Positions 49,456 to 59,600 of a DNA stretch of 64,000 nucleotides are shown in pieces (position 1 is the first letter of the stretch; the number at the start of each line of letters is the position of its first letter). This DNA comes from Nocardioides sp. zg-DK7169 (lineage in GTDB: Bacteria; Actinomycetota; Actinomycetes; Propionibacteriales; Nocardioidaceae), in NCBI RefSeq assembly GCF_013155365.1, contig NZ_JABJRA010000006.1, positions 1 to 64,000 on the forward strand. The letters are read 5' to 3'. The translations under genes and the position numbers were made by a program. The notes under the pieces are model-generated. The model was given only the letters and a program-made list of their open reading frames with translations, did no database searches and was not told where the DNA came from.

Positions 49456-51198
49456 ATGCGTTCTCGCCGGGCTTGGCTGTGGCCCCTTCTCACAGTGGTC
49501 CTGCTCGTCGGTGCCTGGGGGGCCTGGGCGGCGTGGCAGACCTGGAAGGTGTACGGCGACCTCAACGTCGCGGTGGAGAAGGTCGACGCCATCGAGGGAG
49601 CGGTCGAGACCGGGGACTCCGCGGCTATGCAGGCCGCGCTCGAGGACCTGCGCGCCGCGGGCGACACGGCTCGGGACCGCACCGACGGCCTGGGGTGGAC
49701 GGCGCTGACCTGGCTTCCGGTCGTCGGCGACGACGCGAGCGGCGTGCGGGCGGTCGCCGAGGTGGTGAGCGACCTTGGTGCCGACGGGGTGGAGCCGATG
49801 GTGAGCGCCTCCGACGGCCTCGACCGGTTGGCGCCGAAGGACGCGCGCGTCGACGTCGACGCGCTCATCGAGCTGCGCGACCCGGTCGCGCAGGCCTCCA
49901 CGGCCCTGTCCGCCGCCTCGGCGCGGCTGGGCGAGGAGGACCCGTCCGGCTACGTCGGCCGGCTCAAGACCAAGTACCGCGAGCTCGCCGCGGTCGTCCG
50001 CGACGCGGACCACGCGCTCTCCTCGGTCGACACCGCGCTGGCGGTGCTGCCGACGATGCTGGGCGCCGACGGCCCCCGCAACCACCTGTTGATCTTCCAG
50101 AACAACGCGGAGATCCGCGCCACCGGCGGGCTCCCGGGAGCGGTCACGCTCGCGACCGCCCGGAACGGGAAGATCGAGCTGGTCCGCCAGGAGGCGGCGA
50201 ACTCGTTCACCCGCCTGCCTCAGCCGGTGCTGCCGCTGACCGACGCGGAGAAGCGGCTCTACGGCCCGTTCCTCGGCACCTTCATGCTCAACGCGACCTT
50301 CACCCCCGACTTCCCCCGCGTCGCGGAGCTGATCAGGGCCCGCTGGGAGCGGGAGCAGCCCGAGACGATCGACAGCGTCGTGTCGCTGGACCCGGTCGCG
50401 CTGTCTTACGTGCTGAAGGCGACCGGCCCGGTCACGGTGCGCGACGTCGAGCTCACGGCCGACAACGTCGTTGACGAGCTGCTGCACGAGGTCTACCTGC
50501 GCTACGAGGATCCCGCCGAGCAGGACGAGTTCTTCCGCGAGGTTGCTCGCACGACGTTCGACCTGATCTCCACGGGCGGCGGCGACGTCCGGGCACTGAT
50601 GAGTGCCCTCGCCCAGGGCGCGGACGAGGGACGCATCTACGTGCACTCCTTTGACGACGGCGAGCAGCAGGCACTGGTGGGCAGTGACGTCGCCGGCGAG
50701 TTCGTCACCGACGTGGCGGCGGACCCGCAGGTCACGGTCACGCTCAACGACCTCACGATGAGCAAGATGTCCTACTTCCTCGACTACGACGTGAGCGTCA
50801 CGGCGACCCACTGCGGCGGCGGTCGCCAGGCCTACACCGGCCACATGCGCGTGAAGTCGAGCGCCCCGGACGACGCGGCGTCGCTGCCGAGCTACATCAC
50901 CGGCGGCGAGGCCTCCCCGGCCGATCCCGGCACCCAGTTCGTGGCGATCCGGCTCTACTCGCCGGCCGGTGGCGAGGTCGCCGGCGTCAAGCTCGACGCC
51001 ATGTCGATCAACGACCGACCGATCGATCAGGACGGCCGCAAGATCGCCGAGATCCAGCTCGCCCTCGAGCCCGGCCAGGAGAGCAACATCCGCTGGACCA
51101 TGAAGTCGGGCGCCGACCAGACCGGCGACACCGAGGTCCAGGTGACCCCGGGCGTGCAGCCGGGTGCGAAGTCGTCGGTGGCGCGCAGCGCCTGCTGA
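49456..51198 (+). CDS. DUF4012 membrane-anchored protein
   Basis: 580 residues. Membrane anchor at about 6-28 (WLWPLLTVVLLVGAWGAWAAW), then a helical region and the DUF4012 core with PRNHLLIFQNNAEIRATGGLPGAVTLATA (the NNAExRxTGG signature). The exported domain is probably in the wall space. DUF4012 proteins often occur in polysaccharide loci with tyrosine kinases, so a role in polymer attachment or assembly is inferred. Leaderless ATG 49456. Confidence 0.82.
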   Translation: MRSRRAWLWPLLTVVLLVGAWGAWAAWQTWKVYGDLNVAVEKVDAIEGAVETGDSAAMQAALEDLRAAGDTARDRTDGLGWTALTWLPVVGDDASGVRAVAEVVSDLGADGVEPMVSASDGLDRLAPKDARVDVDALIELRDPVAQASTALSAASARLGEEDPSGYVGRLKTKYRELAAVVRDADHALSSVDTALAVLPTMLGADGPRNHLLIFQNNAEIRATGGLPGAVTLATARNGKIELVRQEAANSFTRLPQPVLPLTDAEKRLYGPFLGTFMLNATFTPDFPRVAELIRARWEREQPETIDSVVSLDPVALSYVLKATGPVTVRDVELTADNVVDELLHEVYLRYEDPAEQDEFFREVARTTFDLISTGGGDVRALMSALAQGADEGRIYVHSFDDGEQQALVGSDVAGEFVTDVAADPQVTVTLNDLTMSKMSYFLDYDVSVTATHCGGGRQAYTGHMRVKSSAPDDAASLPSYITGGEASPADPGTQFVAIRLYSPAGGEVAGVKLDAMSINDRPIDQDGRKIAEIQLALEPGQESNIRWTMKSGADQTGDTEVQVTPGVQPGAKSSVARSAC

Positions 51199-51288
51199 GC
51201 CGCCCCCTTCGAAGTTTCAGTCGTTCCTGGCCGGTCATAGTGCCTCCACCGAACCCACGCCGGGTCGGCAGCCTCGGGAGGTACTGCG

Positions 51289-51597
51289 ATGACCGACGAC
51301 CACCTGATCATCTCGGTCGAGACCGTCGAGGCGTCGGACTCGTGGGGCTTCGTCGGAGTCGTGCGAGTGGGCGGGATCGAGGCCTACCGGACCATCCGCC
51401 GCTACTCCTCACCGAGCGCCGCGCACACCGCCGCGGTGCAGCTGCTGGTCAACACGGTCGGGATCCTGCTCGCCGGTCAGGAGTGGCGGGGCGCTGCCGA
51501 GGAGTTCGGACACCCGCCTCATCGCGTCGAGCTCGGATTCGGGCTCGGTCTGGACCGACAGCCGCAGGAGGGCCACGCCACCGGGCCCGGCGCGTAG
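51289..51597 (+). CDS. Hypothetical protein, 102 residues
   Basis: Small soluble protein beginning MTDDHLIISVETVEASDSWG. The middle GIEAYRTIRRYSSPSAAHTA looks alpha/beta; the Gly/Pro-rich tail is probably disordered. ATG 51289 follows CGGGAGGTACTGCG, a good ribosome site. Not recognised. Between the DUF4012 gene and a convergent regulator. Confidence 0.55.
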   Translation: MTDDHLIISVETVEASDSWGFVGVVRVGGIEAYRTIRRYSSPSAAHTAAVQLLVNTVGILLAGQEWRGAAEEFGHPPHRVELGFGLGLDRQPQEGHATGPGA

Positions 51598-51624
51598 CCC
51601 GCGCGCGCCGTCCTGCGACGCCCC

Positions 51625-53157
51625 TCAGCGGGCCACGTGGTCGCTGTCGTCCACGACGCGGGTGCCGTTGCGCAGCCACCAGGCGGCGTTGTCGCGGACG
51701 ACCTGGGGGAGGGTGTCGTCGGCGACGATGGTGCGCAGGCGGGGGTCGCCGACCATGCCGAGGCCCTGGAGGGCGGCGTTGGCGGCGTTGATGTCGCCGC
51801 GCAGCGCCTCCTCGACCTGCCGCTCGGGCGGCTTCTCCCCGGCGGTGCCGAGCAGCAGCAGGCCGATGTGGCGAAAGACCGGGTCCGGGTGGTCGACCCA
51901 GGTGCGGGCGGTGCGGGGCACCGCGCCGAGGCGGGAGAACGACAGCCGGGAGCGGGCGCGCAGGACGACGTAGGGATCCGTGTGCTCGGTGGCGATCTGG
52001 GCGATCTGCTCGTGCAGCGGCACCGTGATCGCGGGCAGGCCCGAGAGCAGCGCGAACGCGGTGCTGGCGCGCACGTCGTACGGGCCGAAGGCGCTGTCGA
52101 ACAGCAGCCGGGCCAGCATCGGCTGGTAGGGGACCTCGACCTCGCGGCACACCGCCCGGGCCCGCTCGACGCACTCCAGCCAGATCGCGCTGTCCTGGTC
52201 GTCGGCCGCGCGCAGCGTCTCCACCCCGACCGAGGACAGCCGGTGCGGCGGGGCCCACCCGGCGAGCCGGCGGCGGCGCTGGTCCGGCGGGATCAGCCGC
52301 AGCACGTGGGAGACGCACTCCCAGTGCTGGGAGCCCGGCTCTGTGGTCTCGTACGCCGCGGCGACGAGGTCCACCAGCGGGACCCAGAACTCCGGGTCCG
52401 GGCTGGCCTGCCCCATCTTCTCCAGCGCGACCGCCGCGCTGACATTGATCTGCATCCGCGGGTCGCCGAGCTGGGTGGCCAGCCACCGGGCCGCGTCCGA
52501 GCTCGGCTGCTCGGCCAGCACGCTCAGCGGGCCGCCCACCATCTGCGCGTGGGGGTCGGCCACGATGTCCTTGACCGCCTCCAGCACCACCGCGCCGTAC
52601 CCGCTGCGGCGCAGCAGCGCCAGCGCCTCGTGCCGGATCGGGTAGGCCCGCCCCTGGGAGCGGCCCAGCTCGCCGGCCAGGCGGCGGACCAGCGGCTCGG
52701 CGATGCGGTGGGGGAGCCCGAGCGCGAACGGCTGCGACATCGCGCGCGCCCAGGTCAGCCACTCGCTGCCGTCCGGGTCCCCGTCGAGCACCAGATCGGT
52801 GAGCGCGGAGAGCCCGGCGACCGTGTCGACCACCTGCCCCGGCTCCCGGTCCACCGGGCCGTTGCCGAAGTGGCGGCACAGCACGTCCACGGGCGCCCGC
52901 AGCGCCCCGGGCGGCAGACCCAGGACCCGCTCGTAGGCGTCGATCACCACCCCGCGCCGGGTCCGGCCGGTCTCGATGCGGTGCAGCGCGGTCACGTTGG
53001 TCTCGACGACCGCCGCCATGTCCTCGAGGCGGACGAAGCGCCCCTCGCCGGCGACCAGCCGGGCCATCCGCAGCAGCCAGCCGATGCGCGCGCCCGTGTC
53101 GATGGTGGGACCGAGGAGCGGCGTGGTGTCCTCGAGCACGGTGAGTGGCGCGGCCAT
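51625..53157 (-). CDS. HTH protein with long helical-repeat region
   Basis: 510 residues. N-terminal helix-turn-helix (RFVRLEDMAAVVETNVTALH, RIETGRTRRGVVIDAYERVL). The remaining 400 residues are alpha-helical with HEAT-like pairs (WLATQLGDPRMQINVSAAVALE; VRASTAFALLSGLPAITVPL; WVDHPDPVFRHIGLLLLGTA). The layout suggests a sensor whose repeats bind a partner. ATG 53157. Divergent from the enoyl-CoA hydratase across 214 bp that holds an AT-rich patch near 53240-53300. Target unknown. Confidence 0.65.
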   Translation of the reverse strand: MAAPLTVLEDTTPLLGPTIDTGARIGWLLRMARLVAGEGRFVRLEDMAAVVETNVTALHRIETGRTRRGVVIDAYERVLGLPPGALRAPVDVLCRHFGNGPVDREPGQVVDTVAGLSALTDLVLDGDPDGSEWLTWARAMSQPFALGLPHRIAEPLVRRLAGELGRSQGRAYPIRHEALALLRRSGYGAVVLEAVKDIVADPHAQMVGGPLSVLAEQPSSDAARWLATQLGDPRMQINVSAAVALEKMGQASPDPEFWVPLVDLVAAAYETTEPGSQHWECVSHVLRLIPPDQRRRRLAGWAPPHRLSSVGVETLRAADDQDSAIWLECVERARAVCREVEVPYQPMLARLLFDSAFGPYDVRASTAFALLSGLPAITVPLHEQIAQIATEHTDPYVVLRARSRLSFSRLGAVPRTARTWVDHPDPVFRHIGLLLLGTAGEKPPERQVEEALRGDINAANAALQGLGMVGDPRLRTIVADDTLPQVVRDNAAWWLRNGTRVVDDSDHVAR

Positions 53158-53358
53158 GCGAAGTGGTCGTCCCCCTGGATTGTTGCGACGTCGTTGTCGC
53201 GGTCCGACGACGGTATCCCCCGGGCGCCGATCGGGGTCGATTTTACCGGTCTTTAAGTCGAGTGGCTTGCCAACCATCCTTTTGGGGGATTTTTTCCCCA
53301 TTCTCGGGTCGGGAGGATGCGTGCCGCCGGTCCACGGGGGAGTGTCCCAGCCGCCCGA

Positions 53359-53364
53359 TAGGCT
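53359..53364 (+). promoter_or_regulatory. -10 element of the enoyl-CoA hydratase gene (leaderless)
   Basis: TAGGCT, seven bases before GTG 53372. Confidence 0.55.
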
Positions 53365-53371
53365 CGCCGAC

Positions 53372-54130
53372 GTGAGCGACGAGGTGCTGATCGAGCGGGG
53401 CGACGGCGTCGTCACCGTGACCTTCAACCGGCCGGAGCGCCGCAACGCCTTCACCCGGGCGATGTACGCCGAGCTGCGCGACCTGTGCGCCGAGCTCCAA
53501 GGCGCCGACGACGTGCGCGCGCTGGTGCTGCGCGGCGCGGGGGGCAAGGCGTTCGCGGCCGGCAACGAGATCAGCGACTTCCTCGACACCGACGCGGTCG
53601 CCTACGAAGGCTGGATCCGCGAGCTCCTCGAGGCCCTCCACGCCCTCCCGCAGGTCACCATCGCCGCGGTCGACGGCGTCTGCGTCGGCGGCGGCCTCGC
53701 GGTCGCCACCCACTGCGACCTGCGGATCGCGACCCCCGGGTCGCGCTTCGGCTACCCCATCGCGCGCACCCTCGGCAACGCTCTCTCCGCCTCGGTGGTC
53801 TACCGCTGCGCCGCCGTCTTCGGGGAGTCGCTGACCCGCGAGATGCTGCTGACCTCGCGGCTGCTCGCCGCCGACCGCGCGTACGCCGTGGGCGCGCTGC
53901 TCGCCGTCACCGACGACCTCGACGCCGAGGTCGCCACCGTCCTCGACGGCCTGCGCGCCGCCTCCGGGGTGACCCTGCGCGCCACCAAGTCCCAGCTACT
54001 GGCGCGCGCCCGGGTCGCCGAGGCCTCCCCGCGTGAGGACGACGTGCTGCTGCGCGAGGTCTACACCGGACCGGACTTCGCCGAGGGCGTGCGGGCGTTC
54101 CTCGCCAAGGAGAAGCCGGCGTTCCGATGA
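53372..54130 (+). CDS. Enoyl-CoA hydratase/isomerase family protein
   Basis: 252 residues, crotonase fold. VVTVTFNRPERRNAF, GGKAFAAGNEISDFLD (oxyanion loop) and AAVDGVCVGGGLAVATHCDLRIAT (second oxyanion loop) are present. The usual catalytic Glu pair is not evident: FGYPIARTLGNALSASVVY lacks the E of typical hydratases, so it may be an isomerase or another crotonase reaction. Overlaps the App1-like gene by 4 nt. Confidence 0.85.
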   Translation: MSDEVLIERGDGVVTVTFNRPERRNAFTRAMYAELRDLCAELQGADDVRALVLRGAGGKAFAAGNEISDFLDTDAVAYEGWIRELLEALHALPQVTIAAVDGVCVGGGLAVATHCDLRIATPGSRFGYPIARTLGNALSASVVYRCAAVFGESLTREMLLTSRLLAADRAYAVGALLAVTDDLDAEVATVLDGLRAASGVTLRATKSQLLARARVAEASPREDDVLLREVYTGPDFAEGVRAFLAKEKPAFR

Positions 54131-55203
54131 GCGACGCCTCCCGCGCCCGCGCCGTGCTCGCCGCCGTCGAGCGGCGCTTCGACGACCTGCGCGACCGGCG
54201 CCGCAGCGACGAGCGGCCCGCGCACTTCCGGATCGTGGCCTACGTCGGGCACGGCAGCCCCGGGCGGGTGATCCTGCGCGGCCGGGTGCTCGACAACCCC
54301 GCCCCGGCGGAGACCATCGAGGGCGAGGCCGTGTGGGCCGCGGTCCGCCGCAGCGCCGCGGGGTTCCTCACCCGACAGATGCCCGGCGTGCGGCTCAAGG
54401 CCCGGATCGGGGTCGCGGAGGCCACCACCGAGACCGACCGCGACGGCTACTTCGAGGTCGAGCTGGAGGCCCACGACCTGGTCGCGCCCTGGACCGACGC
54501 GCGGGTCTCGCTCGCCGCGCCGTACCGCGGCATCGAGGCCGCCGGCGCCGTCGTGCAGGTGCGCGTCGCCGGCCCGCAGGCGCGCCTCGGGGTGATCTCC
54601 GACGTCGACGACACGATCCTGCAGACCGGCGTGCAGCGCACCTGGTCGATGGTGCGCCAGACCCTGACCGGCTCCGCGCTGACCCGGACGCCGTTCGCCG
54701 GCGCCGCCGAGCTGTACCGGGCCCTGGAGGGGCCCGGCAACCCGTTCTTCTACGTCTCCTCCAGCCCCTGGAACCTCCACGACTTCCTGCTCGGCTTCCT
54801 CGACCACCGTGGCTTCCCCGCCGGGCCGCTGCTGCTGCGCGACCTGGTCGGCGACGGCCGGATCGGCTCGCGCGGGCACAAGCTCGCCCGGATCGAGGAG
54901 GTGCTGCGCCTGCACCCCCGGCTGCGCTTCGTGCTGGTGGGGGACTCCGGCGAGCACGACCCGGAGATCTACGCCGAGGTCGTACGCCGCCACCCCGGGC
55001 GCATCGAGGCCGTCTACATCCGCGAGGTGCGCCTGGACCCCGAGGACGGGCGCGTCGAGCAGGTCGCGGAGAGCTGGGAGCACGACGTGCCGTTCGTGCT
55101 CGCCCACGACTCCGCCGCGGTGGCTCATCACGCCGTGGGTCTCGGGCTGCTCACCGACGCCGACGTGGCTGCGGTCGAGGCGGCGGTGCGCGGAGGCCGC
55201 TGA
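54127..55203 (+). CDS. App1-like phosphatase (DUF2183, HAD-type)
   Basis: 358 residues. The N-terminal 150 residues form a beta domain (HFRIVAYVGHGSPGRVILRG). The C-terminal domain has VISDVDDTILQTGVQ (DxDxT, Asp near 159), FYVSSSPWNLHDFL, GHKLARIEEVL (Lys) and VLVGDSGEHDPEIY (acidic pair), the four HAD motifs of yeast App1-type phosphatidate phosphatases. Substrate in bacteria unknown; a lipid phosphate is likely. Convergent with the TroA-fold gene 15 nt away. Confidence 0.85.
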   Translation: MSDASRARAVLAAVERRFDDLRDRRRSDERPAHFRIVAYVGHGSPGRVILRGRVLDNPAPAETIEGEAVWAAVRRSAAGFLTRQMPGVRLKARIGVAEATTETDRDGYFEVELEAHDLVAPWTDARVSLAAPYRGIEAAGAVVQVRVAGPQARLGVISDVDDTILQTGVQRTWSMVRQTLTGSALTRTPFAGAAELYRALEGPGNPFFYVSSSPWNLHDFLLGFLDHRGFPAGPLLLRDLVGDGRIGSRGHKLARIEEVLRLHPRLRFVLVGDSGEHDPEIYAEVVRRHPGRIEAVYIREVRLDPEDGRVEQVAESWEHDVPFVLAHDSAAVAHHAVGLGLLTDADVAAVEAAVRGGR

Positions 55204-55218
55204 GGGCTTGCTGCTCGG

Positions 55219-55923
55219 TTACGGGCGCGCCAGCGAGGCATGGGCGGTGAGGAGCGAGGGGCCGTACCAGGTGAGCAGGCGGCCGCTGACCAGCTCGGTG
55301 GGCAGCGCGAGCGCCTCGGGGCCGTCCTCGGCGGTGAAGAGGTAGGGCTCGTCGGGCAGCAGCACCACGTCGGCGCCGCAGGCGTCCAGGTCGGCCGGCT
55401 CGACCCGCGGGTAGCGCTCGGGGTGCCCGTCGTACACGTTGGCCAGGCCGAGGCGCCGGGCCAGGTCGCCGGTGAAGGTGCGCGAGCCGACCACCATCCA
55501 CGGGTCGCGCCAGATCGGGATCGCGACCCGGCGGGTCACCTCAGGCGGCGGCCCGGCCCACAGCGCGCGGGCCTCCTCCAGCCAGTCGGGGCGGGGCCAG
55601 CCGAGGACGTCGTCGAAGAGCTCGTCGTACGCCGTGAACGCGTCGGGCACGCTCTCGATCTCGCTGACCCAGACGGTGACGCCCGCGTCGCGGAGGCGGC
55701 GTACGTCGAGCTCGCGGTTCTCCTCCTTGTTGGCCACCACCACGTCGGGAGCGAGCTGGAGGATCTTGGCGAGGTCGGGGTTCTTGGTGCCGCGGACGCG
55801 GGTGACGTCGAGGTCGGCGGGGTGGGTGCACCAGTCGGTGGCGCCCACCAACGACTCGGGCCGCGCCCCCGCCAGTGCCTCGGTGATCGAGGGCACCAGC
55901 GAGACGACGCGGCCCGCAGTCAT
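55219..55923 (-). CDS. TroA/BtuF-like helical backbone metal receptor, cytoplasmic
   Basis: 234 residues. RVVSLVPSITEALAGARPES and LAKILQLAPDVVVANKEENR are the family's typical helix starts. There is no signal peptide or lipobox, so unlike transport BtuF it stays in the cytoplasm, as in several actinobacterial corrinoid-related proteins. Nearby B12-dependent IcmF makes a corrinoid link possible but unproven. ATG 55923; 19 nt downstream of the thioesterase stop, so probably co-transcribed. Confidence 0.78.
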   Translation of the reverse strand: MTAGRVVSLVPSITEALAGARPESLVGATDWCTHPADLDVTRVRGTKNPDLAKILQLAPDVVVANKEENRELDVRRLRDAGVTVWVSEIESVPDAFTAYDELFDDVLGWPRPDWLEEARALWAGPPPEVTRRVAIPIWRDPWMVVGSRTFTGDLARRLGLANVYDGHPERYPRVEPADLDACGADVVLLPDEPYLFTAEDGPEALALPTELVSGRLLTWYGPSLLTAHASLARP

Positions 55924-55942
55924 GTCGTGGTCCGGGGGAGCC

Positions 55943-56437
55943 TCAGCGCAGGCCCATGACGCCGGAGAGCGCCGGCTTCCAGGGGAGCTCGTTGGTCTCG
56001 GCGACGCGGGCGTCGATCTTCTCGGCGACCTCGGCCGGCCACGGGGCGGTCTTGCGGGTGGCCATGTCGATGCGCAGGAAGACCTCCTCCTGCTGGTAGG
56101 CGACGCGCTTGTTGGTCTCGTCGACCAGGTAGATCACCGCGTGCACGGCGCGCTCGGAGCGGCCGAGGAGGCGTACGCGCACCGTGATGTGGTCGCCGGT
56201 GTGCAGCTCGGTGAAGTAGGTGAGGTGGTGCTCGGCCGAGAACACCGCCAGCTGGGTGTGGCGCCAGTCGGTCGCCACGCCGACCTCGACGAGGGACTCG
56301 TCCAGGCCCTCGCTCGCGATGCCGATGTAGTGGCGGATGTTGAGGTGGCCGTTGATGTCCTCGAAGGCCACGGGGATCCGCTGGGCGGCATAGGCGGTCA
56401 GGCTGGTGATCTCGTCATAGGACGGCACAGTGCTCAC
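55943..56437 (-). CDS. Hotdog acyl-CoA thioesterase
   Basis: 164 residues, 4HBT-type. VAFEDINGHLNIRHYIGIAS is the active-site helix region; LTYFTELHTGDHITVRVRLL and AVHAVIYLVDETNKRVAYQQ are the following strands. Would hydrolyse acyl-CoA. GTG 56437 has TACCCT eight bases upstream (56451-56446). Downstream of icmF on the same strand but separated by a long palindrome, so a separate transcript is likely. Confidence 0.82.
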   Translation of the reverse strand: MSTVPSYDEITSLTAYAAQRIPVAFEDINGHLNIRHYIGIASEGLDESLVEVGVATDWRHTQLAVFSAEHHLTYFTELHTGDHITVRVRLLGRSERAVHAVIYLVDETNKRVAYQQEEVFLRIDMATRKTAPWPAEVAEKIDARVAETNELPWKPALSGVMGLR

Positions 56438-56445
56438 GAGGGGTC

Positions 56446-56451
56446 AGGGTA
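56446..56451 (-). promoter_or_regulatory. -10 element of the thioesterase gene (leaderless)
   Basis: TACCCT on the minus strand, then eight bases and GTG 56437. Confidence 0.5.
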
Positions 56452-56541
56452 CCGATCGGGCCGCGCGGCGGAGCGGGAGGGTCTCGGTCGTGCCCGATCG
56501 GGGTGAGGTGTGTCCCGGGTCTGGGTGTGGGCCCGAGTGCG

Positions 56542-56603
56542 GATAGTCCGCCACACCAGTGTCGTGGATCGGCGATCGGACGACACCTGTGTGGCGGACT
56601 ATC
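56542..56603. repeat. Palindromic element, family A, copy 1
   Basis: 24-nt arms beginning GATAGTCCGCCACAC, differing at two positions, around a 14-nt loop. The right arm is identical over 24 nt to that of copy 2 at 62774-62835. Lies between icmF and the thioesterase gene; could end icmF transcription or be a mobile palindrome. Confidence 0.85.
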
Positions 56604-56635
56604 GGGTACGACGGACCCGACGGGTACGACGGACC
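56604..56635. repeat. 14-bp direct repeat just after icmF
   Basis: GGGTACGACGGACC occurs at 56604-56617 and 56622-56635, period 18, directly between the palindrome and the icmF stop codon. Confidence 0.8.
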
Positions 56636-59600
56636 TCACACGTTGCGCCGGTACTGCCCGCCCACCTCGAAGAACGCCTCGGTCACCTGGCCCAGCGTGC
56701 ACACCCGGGCGGCGTCCATCAGGACGGCGAAGACGTTCTCCCCGGTGACGGCCGCCTCCTTGAGGCGGGCCAGCGCCGCGTCGGCCTCGTCGCGGTGCGC
56801 GGCCTGGAACTCCTGCACCCGGCGCAGCTGGGACTCCTTCTCCGCGGTGGTGGCGCGGGCGAGCTCGACGTGCACCGGGGTGCCGCCGTCGGCGTCGGGC
56901 TTGCGGAAGGTGTTGACGCCGATGATCGGGAGCGAGCCGTCGTGCTTGCGGTGCTCGTAGAGCATCGACTCGTCCTGGATCCGGCCGCGCTGGTAGCCGG
57001 TCTCCATCGCGCCCAGCACGCCGCCGCGCTCGTTGATCCGGTCGAACTCCGCGAGCACCGCGGCCTCCACCAGGTCGGTGAGCTCGTCGATGATGAAGGA
57101 GCCCTGGAGCGGGTTCTCGTTCATCGCCAGGCCCCACTCGCGGTTGATGATCATCTGGATCGCCAGCGCGCGGCGTACCGAGTCCTCGGTGGGGGTGGTG
57201 ACCGCCTCGTCGTAGGCGTTGGTGTGCAGGCTGTTGGCGTTGTCGTAGATCGCGATCAGCGCCTGCAGCGTGGTGCGGATGTCGTTGAAGTCCATCTCCT
57301 GCGCGTGCAGGGAGCGACCCGAGGTCTGCACGTGGTACTTCAGCTTCTGCGAGCGCTCGCCGGCGCCGTACCGCTCCTTCATCGCGACCGCCCAGATCCG
57401 GCGCGCGACCCGGCCGATCACGGAGTACTCCGGGTCCATGCCGTTGGAGAAGAAGAAGGACAGGTTGGGCGCGAAGTCGTCGATGTCCATGCCGCGCGCG
57501 AGGTAGGCCTCGACGTAGGTGAAGCCGTTGGCGAGGGTGAAGGCGAGCTGGCTGATCGGGTTCGCCCCGGCCTCGGCGATGTGGTAGCCGGAGATCGACA
57601 CCGAGTAGAAGTTGCGGACCTGGTTCTCGATGAACCACTCCTGGATGTCGGCCATCATCCGCAGGGAGAACTCGGTGGAGAACAGGCAGGTGTTCTGGCC
57701 CTGGTCCTCCTTGAGGATGTCGGCCTGCACGGTGCCGCGCACGCTGGCCACCGCGTGGGCGGCGAGCATGGCGCGCTCGTCGGCGTCCGGCTCGCGGCCC
57801 TCGCGCTCGCGGAACGCGTCGACCTGCTGGTCGATGACGGTGTTGAGGAAGAACGCCAGCACCGTCGGCGCCGGGCCGTTGATGGTCATCGAGACGCTGG
57901 TGCTCGGCGCGACCAGGTCGAAGCCGGCGTAGAGGTCGCGCATGTCCTGCAGGGTGGCCACCGAGACGCCGGAGGTGCCGACCTTGCCGTAGATGTCGGG
58001 GCGCTCGTCGGGGTCGCGGCCATACAGCGTCACCGAGTCGAACGCCGTGGAGAGCCGGGTCGCCGGCTGGCCCTCGGAGAGGATCTTGAAGCGGCGGTTG
58101 GTGCGCGCCGGGTCGCCCTCGCCGGCGAACATCCGGGCCGGGTCCTCGTTGTCGCGCTTGAACGGGAACACCCCGGCGGTGAACGGGAAGAACCCGGGGA
58201 GGTTCTCGCGGCGCCAGAAGCGCACCAGCTCGCCGTGGTCGCGGTACGCCGGCAGCGCGACCCGGGGGATCTTGTTGCCGCTCAGCGACTCCTTGGTCAG
58301 CCGGGTGGTCAGCTCCTTGTCGCGGACCTTCACCACCTGCTCGTCGCCGGAGTAGGACTCCACCACCGCGGGCCACGCCGCGAGCTGGTCGGCCACCTCG
58401 TGGGGGAGGTCCTTGCGGGCCTGCTCCAGCAGCGCGGGTACGCCGCCCTGGGCGTCGTCGGCCAGCTCGGCCGCGACCAGCTCGAGGCGCTGCAGGCGGC
58501 GCGCCGCCTCGGCGTACTCCTCGGTGCGGGCGTGGTAGCCGCGCACGGTCTCGGTGATCTCGGCGAGGTAGCGCACCCGCTCGGGCGGCACCACCTGGCG
58601 GATGCCGGAGGAGTGGCGCACGTCGACGCGCGGCAGGGTGCCCTCGGTGACCGGGAGCCCGGCGCTGGCGAGCAGGTCGCGCAGGTGCTGGTAGAGCGCG
58701 GTGACGCCGTCGTCGTTGAAGGTGGCGGCGCTGGTGCCGAAGACCGGCATCTGGTCCGGGGACTTGTCGAAGGCCTCGCGGTTGCGCATCACCTGGCGGG
58801 CCACGTCGCGCAGCGCGTCGTGGGCGCCGCGGCGCTCGAACTTGTTGATCGCCACGACGTTGGCGAAGTCGAGCATGTCGATCTTCTCCAGCTGCGAGGC
58901 GGCGCCGAACTCGGGCGTCATGACATACATCGCCAGGTCCACGAAGGGCACGATCGCGGCGTCGCCCTGGCCGATGCCGGGGGTCTCCACGATGACCAGG
59001 TCGAAGCCGGCGGCCTTCATCACGTCGATGACGTCGGGCAGGTGCTCGGGGACCTCGTGGGCGCCGCGGGTGGCGAGGCTGCGGAAGAAGATCCGATCTC
59101 CGTCGAGGGAGTTGGCGCGGATCCGGTCGCCGAGCAGCGCGCCGCCGCCCTTGCGTCGGGTCGGGTCGACCGCGATCACCGCGATCCGCAGCTTGTCCTC
59201 CTGGTCCACGCGGAAGCGGCGCACGATCTCGTCGGTGAGGCTGGACTTGCCGGAGCCGCCGGTGCCGGTGATGCCGAGGACGGGTACGACGCGGGCCCGG
59301 GCGGCGGCACGGATCTGCTCAAGGTCGGCCTCGGGGAGGCGGCCCAGCTCGGCGCCGGTGATCGCGCGGGCGATGGCGAACCGGTCGCCGGTGCGGACCT
59401 CCTCCGCGGTGACCGCGCGGGCCGCCCACAGGTCGATGTCGCAGTCCGCGACGACCGAGCCGATCATCCCGACCAGGCCCATCCGCTGGCCGTCCTCGGG
59501 GGAGAAGATGGTGACGCCGGAGCTGCGCAGCCGCTCGATCTCGTCGGCCACGATCACCCCGCCGCCCCCGCCGACGACCTGGACGTGCTCGGCGCCGCGC

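Noticed and set aside
53270..53300. Run GGGGGATTTTTTCCCC as a terminator
   Set aside because: It lies between divergent starts with no gene ending there; short 4-bp arms only.
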